Shown in pieces: positions 1 through 6,629 of a DNA stretch of 10,136 nucleotides. Below the pieces are notes generated by a model, which saw only the letters and a list, made by a program, of their open reading frames with translations, was not told the origin of the DNA and ran no database searches. Numbering within the stretch: the first letter of the stretch is position 1; each line of letters opens with the position of its first letter. The DNA is from JAPEKQ01 sp964487295. Lineage in GTDB: Bacteria; Joyebacterota; Joyebacteria; Joyebacterales; Joyebacteraceae. Where the stretch lies: NCBI GenBank assembly GCA_964487295.1, contig CAZAQL010000099.1:1-10136 (forward strand), read 5' to 3'. The translations under genes were made by a program, and so were the position numbers.

Positions 1-278
1 CGTCTGCGCGTCCTCGCGAACAGCCAGTCGAAGAACCGATCGAAGAGGCGCCAGCGCCTCAGGTACCTCGCGACCGGGTCGAGCAACAGCACCAGGGGGA
101 TCATCGGGATGAAGTTCCCGAGAACGCAGATCCAATAGGCGCGCCACGTCGGCAGCCCGAGGACGTTCACCGCGATCGGCAGACCGCCGCGAAGCTCGCC
201 GATGGGGACCATGGATATCAGCAGGGCGATGAGTTCGCGCGGCAGTCCGCGCAGCGCCTCGAGGATCTGATCGAGCAT
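1..278 (-). CDS. Small multidrug-export family membrane protein (partial, C-terminus beyond the left edge)
   Basis: The first 92 residues are present and the rest lies outside the window. The protein begins MLDQILEALRG. It has a hydrophobic stretch at about residues 15-40 containing PIGELRGGLPIAV, and a second at about 45-68 with a GNFIP element, followed by a basic, aromatic segment (RYLRRWRLFDRFFDW). The P-x-x-E-x-R-G-x-x-P pattern followed by a G-N-x-x-P helix is what I recognise from the putative small multidrug export family (COG2426 / Sm_multidrug_ex), integral membrane proteins of about 150-200 residues whose transport role is poorly established. The ATG at 278-276 directly abuts the pcm stop codon (TAG then ATG). 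A strong AGGAGG ribosome site lies 8 bases upstream inside pcm, so translation is probably coupled. The start is well supported and the family call fairly safe; the real substrate is unknown. Confidence 0.75.
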   Translation of the reverse strand, partial: MLDQILEALRGLPRELIALLISMVPIGELRGGLPIAVNVLGLPTWRAYWICVLGNFIPMIPLVLLLDPVARYLRRWRLFDRFFDWLFARTRR

Positions 279-941
279 CTAGTGCGCCTCCTCTTCCTCG
301 ATGCTCCATCCCTCCCGCCCAAGAAGCGGAACGAAGGAGCACCCGCCCGCCGTGCGCTTCGCGATCCGGCCGTCCCGGCGTTCGATGATGAGAAGCTGCT
401 GAACGGCGGCCGGACCCACCGGGATGACGAGGATTCCCGGGTCGGCGAGCTGATCGAGGAGGCTTCTCGGAATCTCGGGCGACCCCGCCGTGACGATGAT
501 CCTGTCGTACGGCTCGAACTCCTTCCAGCCGATCGTGCCGTCCCCGACCCGGATGGACACGTTGTGGAAGCCGAGCTCGTCAAGGAGTCCGCGGGCGCGA
601 CGCGCCAGCGCCTCGACGCGCTCGACGCTGAACACGCGGTCCGCAAGGCTCGCGAGCACGGCCGTCTGGTAACCTGAACCGGTGCCGATCTCGAGGACCT
701 TCTCGGAGCCCGTCAGCCCGAGCGCTTCGGTCATGAGCGCCACCATGTAGGGCTGTGAGATCGTCTGGCCCTCACCGATGGGCAGCGCGTGATCGCTGTA
801 GGCCGACTGCTCCATACCACGCCCGACGAAGCGGTGTCTCGGGATGGAGCGCATCGCGTCGAGCACGCGTTCGTCCGACACGCCTCGGGCGGCGACCTGC
901 GTCGCGACCATCTCGCGGCATTCGTCCTCCCAGCTCTTCAC
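279..941 (-). CDS. pcm: Protein-L-isoaspartate O-methyltransferase
   Basis: This 220-residue cytosolic enzyme matches the family's usual length. It transfers a methyl group from S-adenosylmethionine to isoaspartyl residues in damaged proteins, starting their repair to aspartate. Visible signatures are the substrate-side segment GEGQTISQPYMVALM (about residues 56-70, with the Ser-Gln pair at 62-63), the SAM-binding motif VLEIGTGSGYQTA (82-94), an acidic motif II region (VFSVERVE, 103-110), and YDRIIVTAGSPEIP (145-158) followed by GILVIPVG. The start is GTG at 941. It overlaps the surE stop by four bases (GTGA) and has AAGGAGAA about 10 bases upstream. A longer frame reaching 1139 would lie inside surE and add no family sequence. 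The C-terminus is an unusual acidic tail (EEEEAH) whose codons double as the ribosome site of the next gene. surE-pcm adjacency is common in proteobacteria, which supports both calls. Confidence 0.95.
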   Translation of the reverse strand: MKSWEDECREMVATQVAARGVSDERVLDAMRSIPRHRFVGRGMEQSAYSDHALPIGEGQTISQPYMVALMTEALGLTGSEKVLEIGTGSGYQTAVLASLADRVFSVERVEALARRARGLLDELGFHNVSIRVGDGTIGWKEFEPYDRIIVTAGSPEIPRSLLDQLADPGILVIPVGPAAVQQLLIIERRDGRIAKRTAGGCSFVPLLGREGWSIEEEEAH

Positions 942-1777
942 GATCCGTCGTTCTCCTTGTTGCCGGGCCGGCTCTCGCGGTCCGACGAGGAAACGGCCAG
1001 CCTCCCGGCGATCCGGTCGAGCCCCCATCCCTCGAGACGCGCGAACGTCCGGTAGTCCGTCAGGTCGAGCTGCACGGGCGTCACAGAGACGTGGCCGTCG
1101 GCGATCGAGGTGTAGTCTGTGTTGGGTTCGATGGACCACGTCTCCTGCTGGCCGCCGATCCAGTAGTAGGTTCTTCCCCTGGGGTCCTTCTTCTCGACGA
1201 TGAGATCCTCGTAGACCTGCTTTCCCTGCCGTGTAATTCGGATTCCGCGTATCTCATCGACCGGCACGTGCGGCACGTTGATGTTGAGCAGCGTTCCCTG
1301 CGGCAGCCCACGCTCCAGCACGACGGCGGCGAGCTCCCGCGCGACCATACCCGCGGCGCGGTAGTCGTAGGGGCCGTCCTTCGGTCTGTCGAGCGAGACG
1401 GCCATCGACGGCACGCCGAGGAGCGTGCCCTCCATGGCGGCAGCGACCGTGCCCGAGTACGTCAGGTCGTCGCCCATGTTGGCCCCGCGGTTGATTCCGG
1501 AGACCACGAGGTCCGGCGGGCGCGCGAGCAGGTTCTTGATCGCCAGCATCACGCAGTCGGTCGGCGTGCCGTCGACGCCGACGATGTGATCCTGGATCCG
1601 CCTGGCGCGGAGCGGGACCTGCAGCGTCAGCGAGTGACTCGCAGCGCTGCGCTCCCGGTCGGGCGCGACGACATCGACCTCACCGAGCGCCGCGAGTTCC
1701 TCAGCGAGGACTCGAATGCCGGGCGCGTCGACGCCGTCGTCGTTGCTGACGAGTATGGAAGGTCGTTGCGTGGGCAT
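938..1777 (-). CDS. surE: 5'-nucleotidase / stationary-phase survival protein SurE
   Basis: This 279-residue member of the SurE family is a metal-dependent phosphatase that dephosphorylates nucleoside 5'- and 3'-monophosphates and is linked to stress survival. The N-terminal metal site is clear: ILVSNDDGVDAPG with Asp13-Asp14, then VVAPDRERSAASHSLT (Ser44 region), and DLVVSGINRGANMGDDLTYSGTVAAAMEG with Asn96 and the conserved G-T-V-A-A-A-M-E-G segment. Family members run about 250-270 residues, so the C-terminus here (about 250-279, ending in a polar tail) is slightly long. The chosen start is ATG at 1777, seven bases after the glycosyltransferase stop, with GGAG about 11 bases upstream. A GTG/ATG further up at 1813 would overlap the preceding gene by 29 bases and adds twelve residues unlike the family. 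The gene overlaps pcm by four bases at its 3' end. Confidence 0.95.
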   Translation of the reverse strand: MPTQRPSILVSNDDGVDAPGIRVLAEELAALGEVDVVAPDRERSAASHSLTLQVPLRARRIQDHIVGVDGTPTDCVMLAIKNLLARPPDLVVSGINRGANMGDDLTYSGTVAAAMEGTLLGVPSMAVSLDRPKDGPYDYRAAGMVARELAAVVLERGLPQGTLLNINVPHVPVDEIRGIRITRQGKQVYEDLIVEKKDPRGRTYYWIGGQQETWSIEPNTDYTSIADGHVSVTPVQLDLTDYRTFARLEGWGLDRIAGRLAVSSSDRESRPGNKENDGS

Positions 1778-1784
1778 GGGTGCG

Positions 1785-2456
1785 CTATCTCCAGAACATG
1801 CTTCGCCAGACAAGACGGATGAATCGCGCCGTGTCGACGAACGGGTTGATGTGGCTGACGCCGTCGGTGTAGATGCTCTCGATCGGGATCGAACCCACCG
1901 AGAAGCCGCGCCGACCGGCCCGGATCAGGATCTCGGACTCCGTGTCGTAGCGCGTCGTCACGAGCTTCATGCCCTTGAGCACGGTCGTGCGGAACGCCCG
2001 GTAGCCGCTCTGGCTGTCCGGGATGCTCCGTCCCGCCAGCCGGGAGACGATACGCGATGTCGTTCTGTTCGTCCAGATGCGAATCGGCGGCATGTCGCGG
2101 ACCTCGTCCATACGCGATCCGACGATCACGTCTCCGGCGCCCCGTTCGAGAGCCTCGAGGAACGCGGGGATGCTCTTCGGGTCGTGCTGCTCGTCGCCGT
2201 CCATCGTGATGACGGCATCGTAGTCGTGTTCGACCGCGAAGGCGAAGCCGGTCGCGAGCGCGGCGCCCTTCCCCCTGTTCTCCGGATGCCTCACGACCGT
2301 GGCGCCCGCCTTCCGGGCGACCGCCGACGTCGCGTCCGTCGACCCGTCATCGACGACGAGCACGTCGAGATCCAGCCCGAGGCCGCGGACGGCGCGGACG
2401 ACGGCGCCGACGTGGTCCTCGAGGTTCTTGCACGGGATGATGACCAGTGTCCTCAT
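1785..2456 (-). CDS. Family 2 glycosyltransferase (dolichyl/undecaprenyl-phosphate sugar synthase-like)
   Basis: This compact 223-residue GT-A glycosyltransferase has no obvious membrane helix. The nucleotide-sugar site is visible as VIIPCKNLEDHVGAVV (residues 6-20), VLVVDDGSTDAT (32-43, Asp36-Asp37), HPENRGKGAAL (57-67), and the metal-binding DxD equivalent MDGDEQHDP (85-93, Asp86/Asp88). GSRMDEVRDMPPIR follows at 113-126, and SQSGYRAFR (148-156) then RYDTESEILIRA. These features match the DPM1/DPG-synthase-like group of GT2, which moves a sugar from a nucleotide to a polyprenyl phosphate on the cytosolic membrane face; here the donor and acceptor are inferred only. The start is ATG at 2456, overlapping the upstream acyltransferase stop as ATGA, with GGGAG at suitable spacing. 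A longer frame to 2618 lies inside the acyltransferase gene and is discarded. The neighbour suggests a glycolipid or envelope role. Confidence 0.88.
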   Translation of the reverse strand: MRTLVIIPCKNLEDHVGAVVRAVRGLGLDLDVLVVDDGSTDATSAVARKAGATVVRHPENRGKGAALATGFAFAVEHDYDAVITMDGDEQHDPKSIPAFLEALERGAGDVIVGSRMDEVRDMPPIRIWTNRTTSRIVSRLAGRSIPDSQSGYRAFRTTVLKGMKLVTTRYDTESEILIRAGRRGFSVGSIPIESIYTDGVSHINPFVDTARFIRLVWRSMFWR

Positions 2457-3448
2457 GGTTCGCTCCCGTCCGAAGAACGCTCCCGGGCGGCGTGCGATTC
2501 GACGACGGCCTGGCGCCTGAGCTCCCTCGAGCGCTCGAGGAAGCCGCGCTCGCGGCTGCGTCGCGCCTCCATGCGATCGAGTATGCCAAGTCCCCAGATG
2601 GGGCGGAACGCGTACCACTGGTCCGGGAAGAGGCGAACCTGCTGTTCGATCACGGCGAGGACGCGCGCCACGCAGTCCCGGATGTCCGCCTCGGCGTCGT
2701 CCGTGGGTTCGATCCGGATCGGATCCGTCGTCATGAACTCGTAGACCCCGTTCTCCTGTTTGAAGCAGAACGTCGGAACGATCGCGGCCCCGAAGCGGCG
2801 GGCGAGAACCGCGTAGCCGTCCGGCGCGAGGAAATCCCGCCCGAAGTAGCGCATCGTGATGCCCTGTCCGGTCACGGCGCGGTCACCGACGATGGCGACG
2901 AGCACGCCCCGTTTCAGCGCCCGGAAGAGCCGCAGGAACGATGCCGTCGGGATCGGCTCCACGCCGCGACTCAACCTCACTTCGTTGAAGAACCCCGTCA
3001 CCCTGGGGTTCGGGTGCGAGTCGACGAGTGCGACGACCGGACAGCCGGCCAGACCCACGGCCGCGGCCCCCAGTTCCCAGTGTCCGAGGTGGGCCGTGAC
3101 GGAGATGACGGGCTCGCGCCGGGCCATCTCGCCGAGCCGATGCGCCCTCTCGATGCTCCGGGGCGTCAGGAGGTCGTGCAGATTGTTTTCGTCGATGCAC
3201 GGGAGATGGACGAACTCGTAGACGAAGCGCCCGAAGTTCGCGTAGATGTCGCTGCGCAGCGCGCGGAGCTCCCGAGGCGTCCGCTCACGGCCGAAGACGA
3301 TCTCGAGGTTCTGATAGAGGATCCTGCGATTGCGCCACTGGACGGCGGACGACAAACGGCCCACCGCACTGGAGAGTCGTCGTGCGATGGGCTCGGGAAG
3401 CCACCTGACCAGGGACGCTGCTGAGCGGTAGACGTGATACGCTGACAC
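2453..3448 (-). CDS. LpxL/HtrB-family lipid A-type acyltransferase (lysophospholipid acyltransferase family)
   Basis: This 331-residue protein resembles late lipid A acyltransferases, which transfer a fatty acyl chain from acyl-ACP to an acyloxy position of a lipid A precursor at the inner face of the cytoplasmic membrane. The catalytic HX4E motif is clear as SVTAHLGHWELGA (His120, Glu125). It is followed by FFNEVRLSRGVEPIP (153-167) and VAIVGDRAVTGQGITMRYFG (184-203; Asp189, Arg190), the usual D-x-x-x-x-x-G block. E. coli LpxL is about 306 residues; the excess here is a charged, Arg/Glu-rich C-terminal tail from about residue 290. The N-terminus is only weakly hydrophobic, so a clear anchor helix is not obvious. 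The start is GTG at 3448, 41 bases after tRNA-Pro, with no strong ribosome site; an in-frame TAA lies a short way upstream. The same fold includes acyltransferases acting on other glycolipids, so the exact substrate is uncertain. It is the first gene of a five-gene coupled run. Confidence 0.87.
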   Translation of the reverse strand: MSAYHVYRSAASLVRWLPEPIARRLSSAVGRLSSAVQWRNRRILYQNLEIVFGRERTPRELRALRSDIYANFGRFVYEFVHLPCIDENNLHDLLTPRSIERAHRLGEMARREPVISVTAHLGHWELGAAAVGLAGCPVVALVDSHPNPRVTGFFNEVRLSRGVEPIPTASFLRLFRALKRGVLVAIVGDRAVTGQGITMRYFGRDFLAPDGYAVLARRFGAAIVPTFCFKQENGVYEFMTTDPIRIEPTDDAEADIRDCVARVLAVIEQQVRLFPDQWYAFRPIWGLGILDRMEARRSRERGFLERSRELRRQAVVESHAARERSSDGSEP

Positions 3449-3489
3449 GATGCCGTCACAGTTTCTGGCCGAGCGGTGATTTCTTATGA

Positions 3490-3567
3490 TGGTCGGGGCG
3501 ACTGGATTCGAACCAGCGACCCCTAGCCCCCCATGCTAGTGCGCTAACCGGACTGCGCTACGCCCCG
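3490..3567 (-). tRNA. tRNA-Pro(GGG): tRNA-Pro (anticodon GGG)
   Basis: A full cloverleaf can be folded by eye. The acceptor stem is CGGGGCG/CGCCCCG, starting with the C1-G72 pair typical of bacterial tRNA-Pro. The D stem is GCGC/GCGC with loop AGTCCGGTTA, and the anticodon stem CTAGC/GCTAG has loop ATGGGGG, giving anticodon GGG that reads CCC and CCU. The variable region is GGGTC and the T arm is GCTGG-TTCGAAT-CCAGT. The discriminator is A, followed by an encoded CCA (3492-3490). Mature length is 78 bases with CCA. No oddity is seen in stems or loops apart from a G-U at the base of the T stem. The gene sits 41 bases upstream of the acyltransferase start and has no visible terminator after it. 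Confidence 0.96.
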
Positions 3568-3576
3568 ACTCGACAT

Positions 3577-3605
3577 AATCTAGCACAGGGCTCGCGGGGA
3601 GACAA
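3577..3605 (-). promoter_or_regulatory. Likely sigma70-type promoter for tRNA-Pro (and perhaps the acyltransferase operon)
   Basis: On the minus strand TTGTCT (3605-3600) and TAGATT (3582-3577) are separated by exactly 17 bases, each matching four of six consensus bases, and the -10 carries an upstream TG (extended -10, TGCTAGATT). Transcription would start near 3570, a few bases before the tRNA 5' end at 3567. The short AT-richer patch stands out from GC-rich surroundings. The assignment is by eye only. Confidence 0.5.
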
Positions 3606-3609
3606 GCCC
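3588..3609 (-). other. Seven-pair stem-loop between gpsA and tRNA-Pro
   Basis: On the minus strand GGGCTTG (3609-3603) can pair with CGAGCCC (3594-3588), including one G-U pair, around an 8-base loop TCTCCCCG. It lies 22 bases after the gpsA stop codon, where a transcript end would be expected, but no U-run follows, so it is not a canonical intrinsic terminator. It also occupies the spacer and -35 region of the proposed tRNA-Pro promoter. Confidence 0.35.
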
Positions 3610-3631
3610 GAAACGGCGACGCACCGGCGCC

Positions 3632-4648
3632 TCACAGACCCTTCGGCAGCGTCTCGCGCTTCGGCTCCCTCAGCATCAGGTCCCGGATGGCCTCACGCGG
3701 GCTCTTCTGCTCGAAGAGCACCTCGTTCATCTGCTCCGTGATCGGCATCTCGACGTCGTGCCGCCTCGCGAGCTCGGCGGCGCTCTTCGTCGTCCGCACG
3801 CCCTCCGCGACCATCACCATGGAGGCGAGCACCTCCTCGAGCGTCCGGCCCGCGGCGATCTGGTCACCGACGTGACGGTTCCTGCTGTGCTTCGAGATGC
3901 AGGTCGTGATGAGGTCGCCCATCCCCGAGAGACCTGCGAACGTATCCGGGCGACCGCCCATGACGACGCCCAGCCTCGTGATCTCGGCGAGTCCTCTTGT
4001 CAGGAGGGCGCCCTTCGTGTTGTCGCCGTACCCGAGTCCGTCGCAGATCCCGGCCGCGATCGCGATGACGTTCTTGAGCGAGCCTCCGAGCTCCACGCCG
4101 ACGAGGTCGGTGTTGGTGTAGACCCTGAGGTGTTCGGTCATGAAGAGGTCCCTCACGAAGACGGCGTCGCTCTCCCGCACGGCGGCTGAGACGATCGTCG
4201 TGGGCAGCCTCCGGCTGACCTCCTCGGCGTGGCTCGGGCCGACGAGAGACACGACGCCTCGCGCGTCGGGCCGTCCGAGCTGCCGGGAGAGGATCTCGGA
4301 CATCCTGAGCAGCGTCCCGTTCTCGATCCCCTTGGCGACGTTCGTTACGGGGATGTGCGAAGGGATGTGCGGGGCGGAGGCGTCGGCGACCTCCCGCACG
4401 GTGTGCGACGGGACGGCGAATACCACGGCATCCGCGGCCTTGAGCGCCTCCTCCAACTCTCCGGTGACGCGGACGGAGTCGGGGATCGGAATGCCGGGGA
4501 GAAACTTGCGGTTCTCGGCGTCCCGCGCGATCGCGCGTACCTGCTCGGGATCGTACTCCCAGAGCGTCACACCGTGTCCGTTCGCGTCGAGAACGAGACC
4601 GAGCGTCGTGCCCCAGCTGCCGGCTCCGAGGACCGTGACGCGTGCCAT
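3632..4648 (-). CDS. gpsA: NAD(P)H-dependent glycerol-3-phosphate dehydrogenase
   Basis: This 338-residue cytosolic enzyme is essentially the same length as E. coli GpsA. It reduces dihydroxyacetone phosphate to sn-glycerol 3-phosphate, the backbone for phospholipids. The N-terminal Rossmann motif is VLGAGSWGTTLG (residues 6-17, GxGxxG with Gly8, Gly10, Gly13). It is followed by VFAVPSHTVREV (76-87) and NVAKGIE with Lys106. The catalytic lysine segment is VELGGSLKNVIAIAAG (185-200, Lys192). The C-terminal helical domain holds DNTKGALLTRGL (209-220), GLSGMGDLITTC (239-250, Asp245) and the SKHSRNR substrate loop (252-258). The start is ATG at 4648, one base after the plsY stop, with an AGAGGTGG ribosome site about five bases upstream. 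An in-frame GTG at 4657 lies inside plsY and is less likely. Its product is the substrate of the PlsY encoded just upstream, so the pair forms a functional unit. It is the last gene before a tRNA gene. Confidence 0.97.
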   Translation of the reverse strand: MARVTVLGAGSWGTTLGLVLDANGHGVTLWEYDPEQVRAIARDAENRKFLPGIPIPDSVRVTGELEEALKAADAVVFAVPSHTVREVADASAPHIPSHIPVTNVAKGIENGTLLRMSEILSRQLGRPDARGVVSLVGPSHAEEVSRRLPTTIVSAAVRESDAVFVRDLFMTEHLRVYTNTDLVGVELGGSLKNVIAIAAGICDGLGYGDNTKGALLTRGLAEITRLGVVMGGRPDTFAGLSGMGDLITTCISKHSRNRHVGDQIAAGRTLEEVLASMVMVAEGVRTTKSAAELARRHDVEMPITEQMNEVLFEQKSPREAIRDLMLREPKRETLPKGL

Positions 4649-4649
4649 G

Positions 4650-5282
4650 TCAACCACCTCTTCCGGGTTTCGCGAAGCGGTTCTCTCGCCCCTGCCGCAG
4701 GCGCGAGATGTTGCTCCGATGTCTGATGAAGATGATCAGCGTCAGAAGCGCGGCCGCGGCAACGGGTATCCACGACTGCGGCGTATCGCGCAGCCGAGTC
4801 TCGTACCAGACGGCGAACGGGAGCACGACGGCCGCTCCAAGCGACCCGACCGAGAAGTAGCGGGTCGTGGCCGCGAGAACGGCCCACACGGCGACTGCGG
4901 CCAGCGTCCCGAGCGGTGAGAGCGCCACGAAGGCGCCGGCCGCAGTGGCCACTCCCTTGCCTCCGCGGAACCGGACGAACGGCGACCAGATGTGCCCCGC
5001 GACGGCCGCGACCGCCGCGAGCGCGCGGACACCTGTCGGGCCGAGCGGCGACGCGCCGGCGACAGCCGGGGCGATGAGGAGCACCGGGATGACGCCCTTG
5101 GCGATGTCGATGATGAGCACGGGCACCCCGAAGCGGGGTCCGAGGATGCGGAAGGCGTTCGTCGCGCCGATGTTGCCGCTGCCGTGCGCCCGAAGGTCGA
5201 CGCCCGCGATGCGCCCCGCGATGGCGCCCGTCGGCAGAGCTCCCATGGCGAATGCGATCAGCGTCGTGAGCACGGTTCCCAC
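4650..5282 (-). CDS. plsY: Acyl-phosphate:glycerol-3-phosphate acyltransferase PlsY
   Basis: This 210-residue integral membrane enzyme transfers an acyl group from acyl phosphate (made by PlsX, not in this window) to position 1 of glycerol 3-phosphate, giving lysophosphatidic acid. All three PlsY motifs are visible: motif 1 around HGSGNIGATNAFR (33-45), motif 2 VRFRGGKGVATA (103-114, with the Gly-Gly-Lys-Gly loop), and motif 3 RHRSNISRLRQGRE (187-200). Hydrophobic stretches lie near residues 4-24, 52-72, 83-100, 112-140 and 146-186. The start is GTG at 5282, with AGGAG eight bases upstream and 24 bases after the der stop. The length and the MGTVLTTLIAF N-terminal helix agree with the family. 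The 3' end is one base from the gpsA start. The short Arg/Gly tail after motif 3 (ENRFAKPGRGG) is unremarkable. Confidence 0.97.
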   Translation of the reverse strand: MGTVLTTLIAFAMGALPTGAIAGRIAGVDLRAHGSGNIGATNAFRILGPRFGVPVLIIDIAKGVIPVLLIAPAVAGASPLGPTGVRALAAVAAVAGHIWSPFVRFRGGKGVATAAGAFVALSPLGTLAAVAVWAVLAATTRYFSVGSLGAAVVLPFAVWYETRLRDTPQSWIPVAAAALLTLIIFIRHRSNISRLRQGRENRFAKPGRGG

Positions 5283-5306
5283 GCGGTGCGCTCCTGGTCG
5301 GTCCCG

Positions 5307-6629
5307 TCACCTGCGGCGACGGACGAGAATCCTGATAGGCGTTCCGACGAAACCATACTCCGCTCGGAGGCGGTTTGCAAGGTAGCGGGAGTAGGCGTTG
5401 TCAACTGCCCGGGGATCGCTCACGAAGATGACGAACGTCGGCGGGAAGATCCCGGTCTGCGTCGCGTACAGGATGTTGCCCCGCCGCCCCGCGCGCGGCG
5501 GCCTGTGATCTGCGGCCGCCTGGATGACCGTGTTGACGCGGGAGGTCCGGATGCGCGTTCCCGCCTGGTCGTAGACCTCGCCCGCGAGCGTGAGCAGGCG
5601 GCGGACGCGCTGTCCCGTGAGGGCGGAGATGTGGACGACCGGCGCGTATCTGGCGAACGGAAGACGTTCCTCGGCCATGCGCACGTACTCGCCGGCCGTT
5701 GCGTCATCCTTCACGAGGAGATCCCATTTGTTGAAGGCGACGATGAGCCCCTTCCCCGCCTCGTCGGCGAAGCCCGCGATGCGCGCGTCCTGCGCGACGA
5801 TCCCGGTCGGCGCGTCGACCACGAGAACGACGACGTCTGACCGCTCGATGCTCCGGAGCGACCGCATGGCGCTGTAGTACTCGACGCCGCGTTCGACCCG
5901 GGACTTCCTTCGCAGACCTGCCGTGTCGACGAGGCGATACGTTCTGTCCTCATACACCACCACGCTGTCGACCGGGTCGCGCGTGGTGCCGGGCGCCGGG
6001 TCGACGATGGCGACATCGCTGCCCGTGAGCCGGTTCGTGATCGACGACTTGCCCACGTTCGGCCGCCCGACGAGCGCCACGCGGATGGCCGCGGCGTCCG
6101 GCAGGGTCTCGGTGTCGGGGATCACCTCGATGAGGGCGTCGAGCAGGTCGCCGGTTGAGCGCCCGTGCAGCGCGGAGACCGGACGCGGCTCTCCGAGGCC
6201 GAGTTCGTGAAACGCGTGAACGTCCATCTCGCCGTCGGCCGAGTCGACCTTGTTGACGGCGAGGACAATGGGCTTCGAGGAGCGTCTGAGCAGTGCCGCG
6301 ATGTCGAGGTCGATCGCCGTCGGACCGGTCGTCCGGTCGACCACGAAGAGGATGGCGTCGGCCTCGTCGATGGCGACCATGGCCTGCGTTCGGATCAACG
6401 CGGGCATGCCCTCGTCCTCGGCCGGCACGAGGCCGCCCGTGTCGACGACGACGAAGCGGCGTCCTGACCACTCCGCCTCGTGGTAGTTGCGGTCGCGCGT
6501 GACGCCCGGATGGTCGTCGACCACCGCCGTCCGCGTCCCCGTGAGCCTGTTGAAGAGCATCGACTTGCCGACGTTCGGCCGGCCGACGATCGCCACGACA
6601 GGCAGAGCCGTCGTCCTCCCTGGCGTCAT
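5307..6629 (-). CDS. der: Ribosome-assembly GTPase Der (EngA), double GTPase
   Basis: This 440-residue protein has the diagnostic tandem GTPase domains of Der, which binds and matures the 50S ribosomal subunit in the cytosol. Domain 1 has the P-loop GRPNVGKS (residues 16-23), switch region PGVTRD (41-46), DTGG (63-66) and NKVD (126-129). Domain 2 has GRPNVGKS (188-195), PGTTRDPVD (213-221), DTAG (235-238) and NKWD (300-303), with an SAL G5-like segment near 335. The C-terminal KH-like domain follows from about 350 to the basic end RRRR, including GNILYATQTGIFPPTFVIFV (384-403). All GTP-binding motifs in both domains look intact. The start is ATG at 6629; it overlaps the upstream DUF512 stop as ATGA and has GGAGG four bases before it. 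Family members are about 435-490 residues, so it looks complete. Confidence 0.98.
   Translation of the reverse strand: MTPGRTTALPVVAIVGRPNVGKSMLFNRLTGTRTAVVDDHPGVTRDRNYHEAEWSGRRFVVVDTGGLVPAEDEGMPALIRTQAMVAIDEADAILFVVDRTTGPTAIDLDIAALLRRSSKPIVLAVNKVDSADGEMDVHAFHELGLGEPRPVSALHGRSTGDLLDALIEVIPDTETLPDAAAIRVALVGRPNVGKSSITNRLTGSDVAIVDPAPGTTRDPVDSVVVYEDRTYRLVDTAGLRRKSRVERGVEYYSAMRSLRSIERSDVVVLVVDAPTGIVAQDARIAGFADEAGKGLIVAFNKWDLLVKDDATAGEYVRMAEERLPFARYAPVVHISALTGQRVRRLLTLAGEVYDQAGTRIRTSRVNTVIQAAADHRPPRAGRRGNILYATQTGIFPPTFVIFVSDPRAVDNAYSRYLANRLRAEYGFVGTPIRILVRRRR

Noticed and set aside
942..1139. Upstream extension of pcm
   Set aside because: The added residues fall inside surE, are Arg-rich and unlike the family; the GTG at 941 gives the expected length and a GTGA overlap.
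755..1822. Long plus-strand open frame (355 codons) opposite pcm and surE
   Set aside because: It is antisense to two clearly recognisable genes, is very rich in Arg, Asp and Val with no family motif, and is explained by high GC content suppressing stop codons.
1716..3424. Two overlapping plus-strand open frames (342 and 325 codons) opposite the GT2 and acyltransferase genes
   Set aside because: They lie on the opposite strand of genes with intact catalytic motifs, carry low-complexity acidic/basic composition and show no recognisable domain.
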